From Rhodoferax sp. (GTDB lineage: Bacteria > Pseudomonadota > Gammaproteobacteria > Burkholderiales > Burkholderiaceae_C), in contig JAURGS010000011.1 of assembly GCA_030833685.1 (NCBI GenBank), positions 1 through 24,632 of the forward strand: 24,632 bases of DNA, read 5' to 3'. Positions 1 to 6,060 of this stretch are shown here, piece after piece. Position 1 is the stretch's first letter, and each line of letters opens with the position of its first letter. The notes under the pieces are model-generated. The model was not told the DNA's origin and made no database searches. It saw nothing but the letters and a program-made list of their open reading frames with translations. The position numbers were made by a program, and so were the translations under genes.

Positions 1-1365
1 AGCCGACCGCTCGTTGCCCTGTTGGCCTAGCGATGCGTCATACTGGCCTGTTGTGGCCTTGATGTCCTCTCCAGCGCCCATTTTAGCCTGTATAAGACCT
101 GTTTGGGGCAGAGGTGGCTGTGCGCGTTGTGGCAGCGGTAGAACGCCTCCAGCGCCGTCTGTAACGTCAGGATTGACTTCCAGATACGGCCAGTTGGTCG
201 TATTGGCTGTCTTCCACTGCTGTTCGTAGCCTTCAAACTGGCCGCCGTAGCCGATAAACGGCGCTTTTGGTGCCAAAGCAAGCATTTCGGCCTCTTGTGA
301 CACCCAATAGTTGTACATACGCTGGGCATCCTTGGCGTTTCTGACCAACCCAGAGACGTAAATGCGCCCATCAACCTCATATTCGTTGCCGATAATGCGA
401 ATCACGGGGATCCACTTGCCAGCCCACTCGCGCTCTTCGAGGATCTCGTAGCCGTTGATCTTGCAGTACCTGACCTTGGGGCGCTCGGACATGCGTGAGC
501 GCTTGGGCTTGCCGTAGAGGGCGCGAAGCTGTTTGTCCTCGGGCGTGCCCTCAAACGCTGTTGCGTTGCCGGGGTACAGGTTCAGCGTGGCTTTGTCGTA
601 GTCGATGTAGTAGTAATCGGCGATGCGGACGGTGTCCTCGTTCAGCCAGTTACTGATCGACTGGTCGCCCACGCCCAGACTTTGCAGAGTGGTGATGGGC
701 GTCGAGTCGGGGTACATCCTTTCGTACTCGGCCTTGGTCACATCCTGCGTGATGAAGCACCACTTGGCGTCAGCGCCAGTCGGGTCTTGGATCAGCGGAT
801 CCATGTAGACCGAGAAGCTGTTGCGGATGCGGCCAATCTTGATGTCTTGGTCGAAGGTGTTGTCGTCGCAATACTCGGTCAGCAGACGGATGTAGCCTTC
901 GCCGTATGCCACCTGATTCTCGCAAGCGGTGTCGTAGGCCACATCGGCGTCGCTGATGTACTCAATATGACGGATCATGCCGTTGAACACCTCGGCGACC
1001 TGCACATCGGCGTTGTCGTCCACCGGGATCACCTTTGCGCCAGGTCGGTTTTGGCGCTGGTCGTTGGTGACCTGGCGCACATGCTGGGGCAGTTTGTTGA
1101 TCGTGAGGGTCGGGCGGGCGTTGATGGTCTGCCCTTGCACCGCGCCACGGGTGGCCAGCACATCGGCGGGCCACTGCCAGTGGTTGTCGGGTGAGCCTGC
1201 GTAAAAGCGCAGGTCGTCGATCTCGTCTTCGCGGCTCTCCATCAGCGCGGACACGGCCATATCAAGGCGGGCGCGGGCGACAGTCAGAATGTCTGAGTCG
1301 GATTTTGCGGGTTTGCCACCGGCTGCCACATTCGCGGCGGCAACCATGCCAGTTGGGTCAGCCAT
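1..1365 (-). CDS. P22-type portal protein (C-terminus cut by window edge)
   Basis: This frame is open from an ATG at 1365 to the left edge, 455 codons with no stop. The portal forms the dodecameric ring at one head vertex through which DNA is packaged and ejected. The protein begins MADPTGMVAAANVAAGGKPA and then shows features typical of the P22 gp1-like portal family: an N-terminal helix with ALMESREDEIDDLRFYAG (residues about 37-54), a TINARPTLTINKLPQHVRQV stretch, VAYGEGYIRL, and an FSVYMDPLIQDPTGADAKW segment. P22-like portals are about 700 residues, so roughly a third is missing. A good ribosome site (AGGAGT) lies just upstream of the ATG. It overlaps the GroES-like gene by 8 bases and follows both terminase genes in one leftward operon, the usual packaging and head order. 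The portal assignment is firm at family level; it is from memory of the family, not a search. Confidence 0.9.
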   Translation of the reverse strand, partial: MADPTGMVAAANVAAGGKPAKSDSDILTVARARLDMAVSALMESREDEIDDLRFYAGSPDNHWQWPADVLATRGAVQGQTINARPTLTINKLPQHVRQVTNDQRQNRPGAKVIPVDDNADVQVAEVFNGMIRHIEYISDADVAYDTACENQVAYGEGYIRLLTEYCDDNTFDQDIKIGRIRNSFSVYMDPLIQDPTGADAKWCFITQDVTKAEYERMYPDSTPITTLQSLGVGDQSISNWLNEDTVRIADYYYIDYDKATLNLYPGNATAFEGTPEDKQLRALYGKPKRSRMSERPKVRYCKINGYEILEEREWAGKWIPVIRIIGNEYEVDGRIYVSGLVRNAKDAQRMYNYWVSQEAEMLALAPKAPFIGYGGQFEGYEQQWKTANTTNWPYLEVNPDVTDGAGGVLPLPQRAQPPLPQTGLIQAKMGAGEDIKATTGQYDASLGQQGNERSA

Positions 1366-1600
1366 TCAGGACTCCTAGTACATGAGGCTCACGCATGACG
1401 ACATAATCCTTGCCATCATGCTTGAATTCTTGCCCCACGCCAAAGTATAGGTGATCACCGACTTTGAGTTCTTTGCAGTCAGGGCCAGCAGACACGACTA
1501 TACCTGTTTCCTGTTTTTCTGTCGAAAGCAACTCAAACATCGCGTGTTTTTCGACATCCACCTCAATGATGAGGCAGTTTTGCATGGCTTTGAGGGTCAT
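1358..1600 (-). CDS. GroES-like co-chaperonin (Cpn10 family)
   Basis: An 80-residue protein with the GroES beta-barrel pattern. After a short N-terminal strand (AMQNCLIIEVDVEK) comes a variable loop, then TGIVVSAGPDCKELKVGDHL (residues about 32-51), FGVGQEFKHDGKDYVVMREP and a C-terminal HVLGVL. These match the family pattern G-x-V-V-A-x-G-P, VKVGD, and E-Y-x-V-M-R-E-x-x-I-L-A-V. Cellular GroES is about 95 residues; here the N-terminal and mobile-loop part is shortened, and the hydrophobic tripeptide that docks on GroEL (IVL in E. coli) may be replaced by residues in HAMFELLS. Family knowledge: GroES-like proteins such as T4 gp31 cap host GroEL and help fold large phage capsid proteins. It sits between packaging genes and the portal with ATGA coupling to the upstream gene, which suits a head-assembly role. 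The function in this phage is inferred. Confidence 0.8.
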   Translation of the reverse strand: MTLKAMQNCLIIEVDVEKHAMFELLSTEKQETGIVVSAGPDCKELKVGDHLYFGVGQEFKHDGKDYVVMREPHVLGVLNG

Positions 1601-1746
1601 TTTTTCTTAGCCGTCTTGGCAGACTCTTTAAACGCCTTGGCGGTCGGAGCGCCCTTGTCGCCAGGCTGGCGCATCTTTTCTTTGGAGCCAGCAGCGATGC
1701 GTTCGCGTTTGGCTGCAATATTGGCATATAGACCGGGCTTTTTCAT
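1597..1746 (-). CDS. small lysine-rich phage protein
   Basis: A 49-residue, strongly basic protein starting MKKPGLYANIAAKRERIAAG and ending in KTAKKK. The sequence style is familiar from short proteins placed beside terminase and portal genes in podovirus-like genomes, but I know no function for it. A longer reading from 1815 exists, but the ATG at 1746 is better: GGAAG lies 6-10 bases upstream and the start falls one base after the stop of the preceding gene. Its own TGA overlaps the GroES-like ATG (ATGA), so these genes are probably translated in series. The charge suggests nucleic-acid contact or a minor virion component; that is inference only. Confidence 0.7.
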   Translation of the reverse strand: MKKPGLYANIAAKRERIAAGSKEKMRQPGDKGAPTAKAFKESAKTAKKK

Positions 1747-1747
1747 A

Positions 1748-2008
1748 TCAGCACTTCCATCGTTTGAGTGATGCCTTGGCGCGTTCAGCATCGCCTTTTG
1801 CGTGCTTGACCACACCTTCCATGCGGGCGCAGAAACTAGCCTTGCGGCCTTCGTCTGCCTTGGTTTTGGGGTTGGGAGCTGGTGCCTTGAGGTTAGACCC
1901 GGTTGCGGCGTTGTACTTGGCGCGGCCTTTTTCGGTCAAGCCAGCACCCTTGGACGCTGGCAGCTTCTCGCCGCGTCCAACAGACAAAGAAACACCTTTT
2001 TTGGCCAT
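1748..2008 (-). CDS. small basic phage protein, DUF6321-like
   Basis: An 86-residue basic protein beginning MAKKGVSLSVGRGEKLPASK and containing GLTEKGRAKYNAATGSNLKA, then APNPKTKADEGRKASFCARM and a C-terminal KASLKRWKC. This matches, from memory, small phage proteins grouped as DUF6321; their function is not known to me. Three cysteine- or tryptophan-containing conserved spots (FCARM, RWKC) are not arranged like a zinc finger. The start ATG at 2008 follows directly after the terminase stop (TAA at 2011-2009), with no gap, so it is in the packaging operon. It could be a small virion or DNA-condensing protein, but nothing in the sequence proves that. Confidence 0.75.
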   Translation of the reverse strand: MAKKGVSLSVGRGEKLPASKGAGLTEKGRAKYNAATGSNLKAPAPNPKTKADEGRKASFCARMEGVVKHAKGDAERAKASLKRWKC

Positions 2009-3535
2009 TTAGCTTCCCATCCATGATGATGCAATAGCGCCTCGTTCCATGACTACACGGCGTTCTGTGCGGGGATTGTACTCCCGCGAGGCCACAGGAT
2101 AGGCGAACGTGAGCGCAATAGCGTCCGCAGCGTCTGGGGATGCTACCCCCCTCGCTTTCATGTCTTTTTTCGACTCCAAAAAGATCGCGCCCTTGGAGTC
2201 TGGCTTCATCATAGGTGAGATCAGGTCGGTTTTCAAGAACCTGTCGCTTGGAATGCTGGCCGATTTGAGCCAATCGCGCATTTTTCCCCAGATTTCAGCC
2301 CGTTTGTTGCCGTACATGGCCGGATTGCTTGATTTCCACCCGAAATTGACGCCTTTGATCTTGTACCGCTGCTCTTTTAGCCTGTCCACCACGCCAGCAC
2401 CCAGCCCGCCCTCGTCAATGAACACCATTGCGGGCTTAAACTCCTCAATTGCCTCAATGATGTGCCCCACCACGGTCATGGTGTCGTCGCCTCGGTGGCG
2501 AATGATGCGTGTGATGTCCCGCCCTTGCCGCACCGCGATGACTGTCGCGTCCGCTCCGAACCGCGCAGGGTCTACCCCGATCACAACAGGGGCTGACGGG
2601 TCTTTGTATTGCGGGCGTTTCATGGCGTCATCGACCACCATGTTGGAGATGAACTGATCATCCCCCGCGTTCGGGAATTCGCCGTACACCTCAACGTGCG
2701 CTTGGCTGGAATCTGGCCCATATTCGTCAATGATCTGCTGGTAGACCTGCTTGTCCGTGCCCTCGACTGTCCTGGCGTCCACTGTCTTGGTCACCCAAAA
2801 GTCGCGCTTGCTGTGAAATGTCTCGTAAAAGTACCCGCTGTTGCGGCGGGGGTTGGAGAACGCCAACCAAAAGCGGTTCGGGGTGTTTTCCGTAAAAAAG
2901 CCCGCCGTCACCGCCCAGATTGCGTCCGCGATACCTGACGCTTCGTCGAAGATCACCATCACGCCGTCGAAGTTGTGGACACCCGCGTAGGCGTCTGGGT
3001 TTTCCTCCGACCACAGCCGCCCCTCAACGCCCCAGTAGCGTGTGCCTTTTTTGAGGTCACGCTCGACCAGTTCCGTCAGCCACTTGGCTGGCATCACTCG
3101 GGTGGCCGACACTTCGAACCAATGCGAGTTGAGCGACATCGCCAGCCACTTGGTGATCTCAGCCCATGTGATTGACCGTAATTGGCTTTCCGAGTTAGCC
3201 GACACGATGGTCGTTGAGCCGATCCGCGTGGACAGCATCCAGATCACAATCCAACTGACCAGCGCCGATTTGCCGATACCCCGGCCCGAGGAGACTGCGT
3301 GCCTCAAGGTGTCGAAGTCCACCTTGCCCTTGTTTGTCCGAATGTGGTCAGCAATGGATTGCAGCACCTCCCGCTGCCATTTGCGTGGGCCGCTGAAGTG
3401 TTCCAATGGCGTGCCGGGTTGCCCCCACGGGAATGTGTACAGCACGAACGCCAGCGGGTTGTCCTTGATCGCCGGACTCCAAAGTCTCGCCATCAATTCC
3501 TGTTCGTCTTCAGCGCTGTAGATGGTGTTCTGCAT
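2009..3535 (-). CDS. terL: terminase large subunit (packaging ATPase and nuclease)
   Basis: A 508-residue protein with both terminase domains. The ATPase domain has a Walker A motif SSGRGIGKS (residues 82-90), a Walker B strand ending in the acidic pair of VIFDEAS (D197, E198) and a coupling motif SNPR (227-230). The C-terminal RNase H-fold nuclease has acidic residues in GVDPARFGAD (D322), FIDEGG (D374) and ASPDAADAIA (D468, D471), which would bind the metal ions for headful or end cleavage. It powers DNA translocation into the prohead through the portal. The assigned start at 3535 overlaps the small subunit by 26 bases but has no clear ribosome site. An alternative ATG at 3493 (MARLWSPAIK) has AGGAA just upstream and would remove the overlap. 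I keep the longer form because family members usually carry residues before the LWSPAI segment. Confidence 0.95.
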   Translation of the reverse strand: MQNTIYSAEDEQELMARLWSPAIKDNPLAFVLYTFPWGQPGTPLEHFSGPRKWQREVLQSIADHIRTNKGKVDFDTLRHAVSSGRGIGKSALVSWIVIWMLSTRIGSTTIVSANSESQLRSITWAEITKWLAMSLNSHWFEVSATRVMPAKWLTELVERDLKKGTRYWGVEGRLWSEENPDAYAGVHNFDGVMVIFDEASGIADAIWAVTAGFFTENTPNRFWLAFSNPRRNSGYFYETFHSKRDFWVTKTVDARTVEGTDKQVYQQIIDEYGPDSSQAHVEVYGEFPNAGDDQFISNMVVDDAMKRPQYKDPSAPVVIGVDPARFGADATVIAVRQGRDITRIIRHRGDDTMTVVGHIIEAIEEFKPAMVFIDEGGLGAGVVDRLKEQRYKIKGVNFGWKSSNPAMYGNKRAEIWGKMRDWLKSASIPSDRFLKTDLISPMMKPDSKGAIFLESKKDMKARGVASPDAADAIALTFAYPVASREYNPRTERRVVMERGAIASSWMGS

Positions 3536-3950
3536 TTAGCGTTTCTAATTTTTGACTCGGTTCGTTGGCGATCACATCAATGACCCGTGACTCAGCTTGA
3601 CGCAGCGCGCCGATGATGGATATGCGCTGGTCAACATCAATGCTGATGGACTGCTTGGCAACCCAGCCGTGCTGGTGCTTCAGGACTTCCAGCGCCGACT
3701 TGGCGTCGCCGTCCAGCGCGGCGTTTCGCAGGACTGCGGCCATTTCCGACTCTGCGTCTGCCTTGCCCTTTTGCGCCGCCAGCTCCGCAATGGGGTCTAA
3801 GGCGCACAGTTGTCTGTATTCAGCGGGGAGCATGCCAGCGGCCAGTGCCAGGGAGTCGCCCTTGAGGCCGAGCTTGGCTGCGTCATATATGCGCGTAAGC
3901 GTGGCCTCCGTGGCCTTCACTTCGCGGATGGAAAGGGGTAATGATCTCAT
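3510..3950 (-). CDS. terS: terminase small subunit
   Basis: A 146-residue protein, MRSLPLSIREVKATEATLTR onward, predicted to be mostly helical. An N-terminal region around residues 10-45 (TLTRIYDAAKLGLKGDSLAL) has the look of a helix-turn-helix that would recognise the packaging site, followed by an oligomerisation-type helix (IAELAAQKGKADAESEMAAV) and a segment with LEVLKHQHGWVAKQ. Position immediately before the large subunit supports the call; small subunits are poorly conserved, so the name rests largely on context and on recall of similar proteins next to P22-like terminases. The frame stays open upstream to 4280, but that part lies in the repeat-rich control region and gives low-complexity peptide, so the ATG at 3950, with AGGCGG upstream, is preferred. 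Confidence 0.8.
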   Translation of the reverse strand: MRSLPLSIREVKATEATLTRIYDAAKLGLKGDSLALAAGMLPAEYRQLCALDPIAELAAQKGKADAESEMAAVLRNAALDGDAKSALEVLKHQHGWVAKQSISIDVDQRISIIGALRQAESRVIDVIANEPSQKLETLNAEHHLQR

Positions 3951-3978
3951 TGAGCCGCCTGTTGATTGCGTAAGGCGA

Positions 3979-4007
3979 AGTGTAGCGGGTTTTGCAAAAA
4001 ATAAAAA
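3979..4007 (-). promoter_or_regulatory. possible leftward promoter for the packaging and head operon
   Basis: On the minus strand a TACACT -10-like box (3984-3979) lies about 29 bases before the terS start. The hexamer 17 bases further up is only TTTTTA, a poor -35. The region behind it is A/T-tract rich, which can act as an UP-like element. Weak sequence support; chosen mainly because a leftward transcript has to start somewhere in this gap. Confidence 0.3.
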
Positions 4008-4043
4008 TAAAAATTTCTTTACGCTGTTTGGTTTTGCAAAAAA
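3988..4043. repeat. AT-rich stretch with a 14-bp direct repeat
   Basis: GGTTTTGCAAAAAA occurs at 3988-4001 and again at 4030-4043, 42 bases apart, which is about four helical turns. Between them the DNA is almost all A and T (aaataaaaataaaaatttct). Each copy contains the palindrome TTTGCAAA. AT-rich DNA beside an array of DnaA-box-like sites is what a DNA-unwinding element looks like; it could equally be a binding pair for a regulator of the leftward promoter. Confidence 0.6.
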
Positions 4044-4202
4044 GTTTTTGCGAACCCTTCGTTTTTGTTGGCCCTTTGCCGTCGGCCCTACCCCCTCCCC
4101 TCGCGGCAAAAATCTGGCAGCCGTCCGGCCGTGTGGACAATGTGGACAATCCACGCGTGGCCGCATGCACGCGGCGGCATGGCATGCACGCATACTGGCC
4201 AG

Positions 4203-4220
4203 GCATACAGTACTGTATGC
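4203..4220. repeat. perfect 18-bp palindrome
   Basis: GCATACAGTACTGTATGC reads the same on both strands. The half-site ACTGTAT recurs at 4230-4236 and at 4662-4668 near the first rightward gene. A dimeric repressor or a phage initiator would fit; it is not a LexA box, because the CTG-N10-CAG spacing is absent. Confidence 0.65.
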
Positions 4221-4298
4221 ATTTACATCACTGTATAAAATCAATTGTGGACAATGTGGACAATCTGATTTTGTGGACAATGTGGACTATCCACAAAT

Positions 4299-4318
4299 AG
4301 GTTAGTAGCTACTAACCT
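4299..4318. repeat. perfect 20-bp palindrome
   Basis: AGGTTAGTAGCTACTAACCT is a perfect dyad placed between two groups of TGTGGACAA repeats. It is followed at 4322-4343 by a GC-rich hairpin (CCTGGCGC and GCGCCGGG arms, 6-base loop, one G-T pair). No T-run follows, so it is not an intrinsic terminator. An operator or a structured origin element is more likely. Confidence 0.65.
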
Positions 4319-4400
4319 TATCCTGGCGCCGGTGTGCGCCGGGCCATTTGTGGACAATGTGGACAATGTGGACGGCCAGTTTAAATCGCTGGCCAACAAC

Positions 4401-4425
4401 AGTATTACATTTTAAATGTAGTACT
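4401..4425. repeat. 25-bp near-perfect AT-rich inverted repeat
   Basis: Arms AGTATTACATTT and AAATGTAGTACT flank a single T, with one mismatch. A T-run (4424-4430) follows on the plus strand, but the stem is too AT-rich for a convincing terminator. A shorter dyad, GGCCAG with CTGGCC, sits just before it at 4374-4394. Confidence 0.55.
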
Positions 4426-4566
4426 TTTTTGGTTTCCCGTATCTGACATTTCATTGTCCACATTATCCACAAAGCCCCAAAACCCAGTATCTATGCGGCG
4501 CGCAGTGTGGACAATCTGGCCGCCGCCGACTATCCACGCCGCTATCCACAATGCCCACAATTTGCC

Positions 4567-4581
4567 GTTACATTCTGTAAC
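4567..4581. promoter_or_regulatory. inverted repeat upstream of the early promoter, possible operator
   Basis: GTTACA and TGTAAC arms with a 3-base centre lie 21 bases before the -35 box of the rightward promoter. The size and place suit an activator or repressor site. No regulator gene adjoins it; the only plausible DNA-binding regulator in the window is the winged-helix-like gene at 18815-19102. Confidence 0.45.
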
Positions 4582-4602
4582 ATATTTTTTTACATCATAT
4601 GC

Positions 4603-4630
4603 TTGACACTGTAAGACAATTCCGTACAAT
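4603..4630 (+). promoter_or_regulatory. sigma70-type rightward early promoter
   Basis: TTGACA (4603-4608), a perfect -35, is followed after 16 bases by TACAAT (4625-4630), a good -10. Transcription should start near 4636-4638, at or next to the first ATG (4637). This drives the rightward operon 4637-7450. A DnaA-box-like element overlaps its downstream edge. Confidence 0.7.
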
Positions 4631-4636
4631 GTCCAC

Positions 4637-4852
4637 ATGTTCAACAAAACCACGGAAAAACACTGTATGAAACTCTCGCCCCTCCCCATGTCCGACGCCG
4701 TCGCTAAATATCAATTTATGCGCGTGCAACAGCAAATCAACCCAATCGACGCATGCACCGATGCGGCGCAATATTGCGGCGTCGCCGTGGCTGCGCTGGC
4801 CGCTGCGCTGATCGCCGCCGGTATTGACACTGATCGCCTCTCGCGCATCTGA
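4637..4852 (+). CDS. hypothetical protein, first gene of the early operon
   Basis: A 71-residue reading from ATG 4637, or 61 residues if translation starts at ATG 4667 (MKLSPLPMSDAVAKYQF). The 4637 start lies 6 bases after the -10 box, so it would need leaderless translation; the 4667 start has only a weak CGGA about 10 bases upstream. The C-terminal half carries a hydrophobic alanine-rich stretch (GVAVAALAAALIAAG, about residues 48-62) that could be a membrane helix or just a buried helix. I do not recognise the protein. Being first behind a strong promoter suggests an early host-takeover factor, which is inference. Confidence 0.55.
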   Translation: MFNKTTEKHCMKLSPLPMSDAVAKYQFMRVQQQINPIDACTDAAQYCGVAVAALAAALIAAGIDTDRLSRI

Positions 4853-4884
4853 AAAGCTGAGATCTCATTTTTTTGGAGTATTAC

Positions 4885-5205
4885 ATGAAAAACGCATTGG
4901 TCACCCCAGACGGTTATTTTTTCGAGCAATTGCCCGACGGCACATATACGGACGGCGACGTCACGTTTAACTACGACGTGTCCGATGATTTGCGCGGCGT
5001 CATATGGCAAGAGATGGACGGCCAGTATTGCGCCGACGGCGACGGCCTACTCGTAGTGGATTTTGACGGGTCGCGTTGGCTTTTGGTTGATCAGGGCGAC
5101 CCGGTGTTCGCTGCCGATACCCTGGCCGACGCGCTGCGCGCAGGAAACGAACAGCTCGCAGAGTTTTACCCTGAAATTTATGCGGAACACGTGGGGGAAG
5201 CATGA
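4885..5205 (+). CDS. hypothetical acidic protein
   Basis: A 106-residue acidic protein rich in aspartate and aromatic residues, for example DGTYTDGDVTFNYDVSDDL and FDGSRWLLVDQGD. The ATG at 4885 has GGAG 6-9 bases upstream; the reading from TTG 4873 is less likely. No cysteines in a metal-binding pattern, no membrane segment. The charge distribution is of the DNA-mimic type, seen in some phage anti-restriction and inhibitor proteins, but acid richness alone is weak evidence and I do not recognise the sequence. It ends with an ATGA overlap with the next small gene. Confidence 0.7.
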   Translation: MKNALVTPDGYFFEQLPDGTYTDGDVTFNYDVSDDLRGVIWQEMDGQYCADGDGLLVVDFDGSRWLLVDQGDPVFAADTLADALRAGNEQLAEFYPEIYAEHVGEA

Positions 5206-5297
5206 AACACACAATTTTGGATATCGCCGCTGCCGTGGTTATCGGCTTAGCACTGGCCGCGCTCGCGCTGGCGTATTTTGACATTCTCACAAAATAA
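5202..5297 (+). CDS. 31-residue single-span membrane peptide
   Basis: Too short for most gene finders. It starts at an ATG inside the previous gene's stop (ATGA), with GGGGGAAG just upstream, and reads MKHTILDIAAAVVIGLALAA followed by LALAYFDILTK and TAA. Residues about 6-25 form a clear transmembrane helix, with a short charged tail. Position in a tightly coupled operon and the strong ribosome site support it as real. Function unknown; small phage membrane peptides of this type often act on host membrane proteins or inhibit lysis. Confidence 0.6.
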   Translation: MKHTILDIAAAVVIGLALAALALAYFDILTK

Positions 5298-5307
5298 GGG
5301 GCAAAGC

Positions 5308-6060
5308 ATGAAAGCATTGGGATATATCGCATATGAGGGCGCGTCGAAAATTGACGGCCGCCCGATTGTCGTAATCGTCAACAAATTGCAGGGGTCGGCT
5401 AACGCGAAAACCGGCGCCGACTTGGTTCAGACATTCATTATCCGCGCCGATGTTGCGCCGACCGATGCGCTGAAAACCGGCGATGATGTAAGCATATGCG
5501 GCCAGTGTGCCCATCGGCCGCTATTGGCCAAATCCAACGGCGCCGCGCCGTGCTATGTGAATGTGGGGCGCAGTGTCCGATCAGTGTACGAAGCATATAA
5601 ACGCGGCCGCTATACAAAAGCCACGCCCGCGCAACTGCGCCGCATTTTGGCTGGCCGCAAAATCCGGCTGGGCACATATGGTGATCCGGCGGCCGCGCCC
5701 GTGGCCATGTGGCAGGAAATCACGGCCGACGCGGCAGGCGTGGTCGGATACTCGCACCAATGGCAGGCCGTGCATTTTGATCATGCCGCCTGGGCGCCGT
5801 TGGTTATGGCCAGCGCCGATACTATCGATGAAGCGGCGCAGGCTAATTTATATGGCATGCGCGTTTTTAGGGTTTCCGTCGGCGTTGACCGCCAGCCTGG
5901 CGAAGCTACATGCCCAGCCAGCGCGGAGGGCGGGCGCCGCGCCACATGTGACACTTGCATGCTTTGCGGCGGTACTAGCAAAGCGGCGCGCGATATCGTA
6001 ATTGCCGACCATGCCGTCGGCCACAAAAGCCGCGTGATCATGTTGCAGGCGGCCGTATGA
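5308..6060 (+). CDS. cysteine-rich phage protein, DUF7227-like
   Basis: A 250-residue protein beginning MKALGYIAYEGASKIDGRPI. It carries two cysteine groups: SICGQCAHRP with a later PCYVNVG (residues about 66-90), and CPAS followed by CDTCMLCGG (about 213-233). The intervening part, SVYEAYKRGRYTKA, GRKIRLGTYGDPAAAPVAMW and HQWQAVHFDHAAWAPLVMAS, matches phage proteins I recall under DUF7227. The cysteine pattern suggests bound zinc or an iron-sulfur cluster; no enzyme activity is established to my knowledge. AAGGGG lies about 8 bases upstream of the ATG. It is the largest gene of the early block and overlaps the next gene by ATGA. Confidence 0.8.
   Translation: MKALGYIAYEGASKIDGRPIVVIVNKLQGSANAKTGADLVQTFIIRADVAPTDALKTGDDVSICGQCAHRPLLAKSNGAAPCYVNVGRSVRSVYEAYKRGRYTKATPAQLRRILAGRKIRLGTYGDPAAAPVAMWQEITADAAGVVGYSHQWQAVHFDHAAWAPLVMASADTIDEAAQANLYGMRVFRVSVGVDRQPGEATCPASAEGGRRATCDTCMLCGGTSKAARDIVIADHAVGHKSRVIMLQAAV

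Larger units (their letters stand above)
4132..4375 (+). repeat. forward DnaA-box-like 9-mer repeats (tandem period 9)
   Basis: Forward copies start at 4132, 4141, 4246, 4255, 4272, 4281, 4349, 4358 and 4367. Seven are exactly TGTGGACAA; the ones at 4281 (TGTGGACTA) and 4367 (TGTGGACGG) are variants. Copies come as head-to-tail pairs or a triplet with a period of exactly 9 bases. The pair at 4272-4290 continues into a reverse copy (CTATCCACA, 4287-4295), forming a dyad. A period of 9 is slightly under one helical turn, so bound proteins would spiral around the DNA. Confidence 0.85.
3988..4637. other. candidate replication origin and control region
   Basis: This gap between two divergent operons holds no credible gene. 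It contains the AT-rich direct-repeat stretch at its left end, about 17 nine-base elements related to TGTGGACAA (complement TTGTCCACA) between 4132 and 4637, and several dyads. One element, TTATCCACA at 4463-4471, is a perfect E. coli-type DnaA box; TTGTCCACA is the form favoured in high-GC actinobacteria. The left-hand copies point one way (4132-4289 and 4349-4375) and most right-hand ones the other (4454-4471 and 4530-4559). Origin function is inferred from this pattern and from the lack of genes; an operator array for a phage regulator is the main alternative. Confidence 0.5.
4454..4637 (-). repeat. mostly reverse DnaA-box-like 9-mer repeats
   Basis: Reverse-oriented copies read on the plus strand as TTGTCCACA (4454-4462), TTATCCACA (4463-4471, perfect DnaA box), CTATCCACG (4530-4538), CTATCCACA (4542-4550), ATGCCCACA (4551-4559) and ATGTCCACA (4629-4637). 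One forward copy (TGTGGACAA) lies at 4506-4514. The last copy overlaps the end of the rightward -10 box and the first start codon, so a protein bound there would also control the promoter. Confidence 0.75.

Noticed and set aside
4203..4236. LexA operator
   Set aside because: The palindrome has CAGTACTG at its centre, so the CTG-N10-CAG arrangement is not met.
3992..4305. Short frames reading VDNVDN or GQCGQ through the control region
   Set aside because: The peptide repeats simply reflect the 9-bp DNA repeat; frames cross palindromes and lack ribosome sites.
4132..4637. CRISPR-like array
   Set aside because: Repeat units are only 9 bases, in both orientations, with uneven spacing and no spacers of constant length.
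4405..4689. 94-codon leftward frame through the control region
   Set aside because: It runs against the early promoter, overlaps DnaA-like repeats and shows no protein-like pattern.
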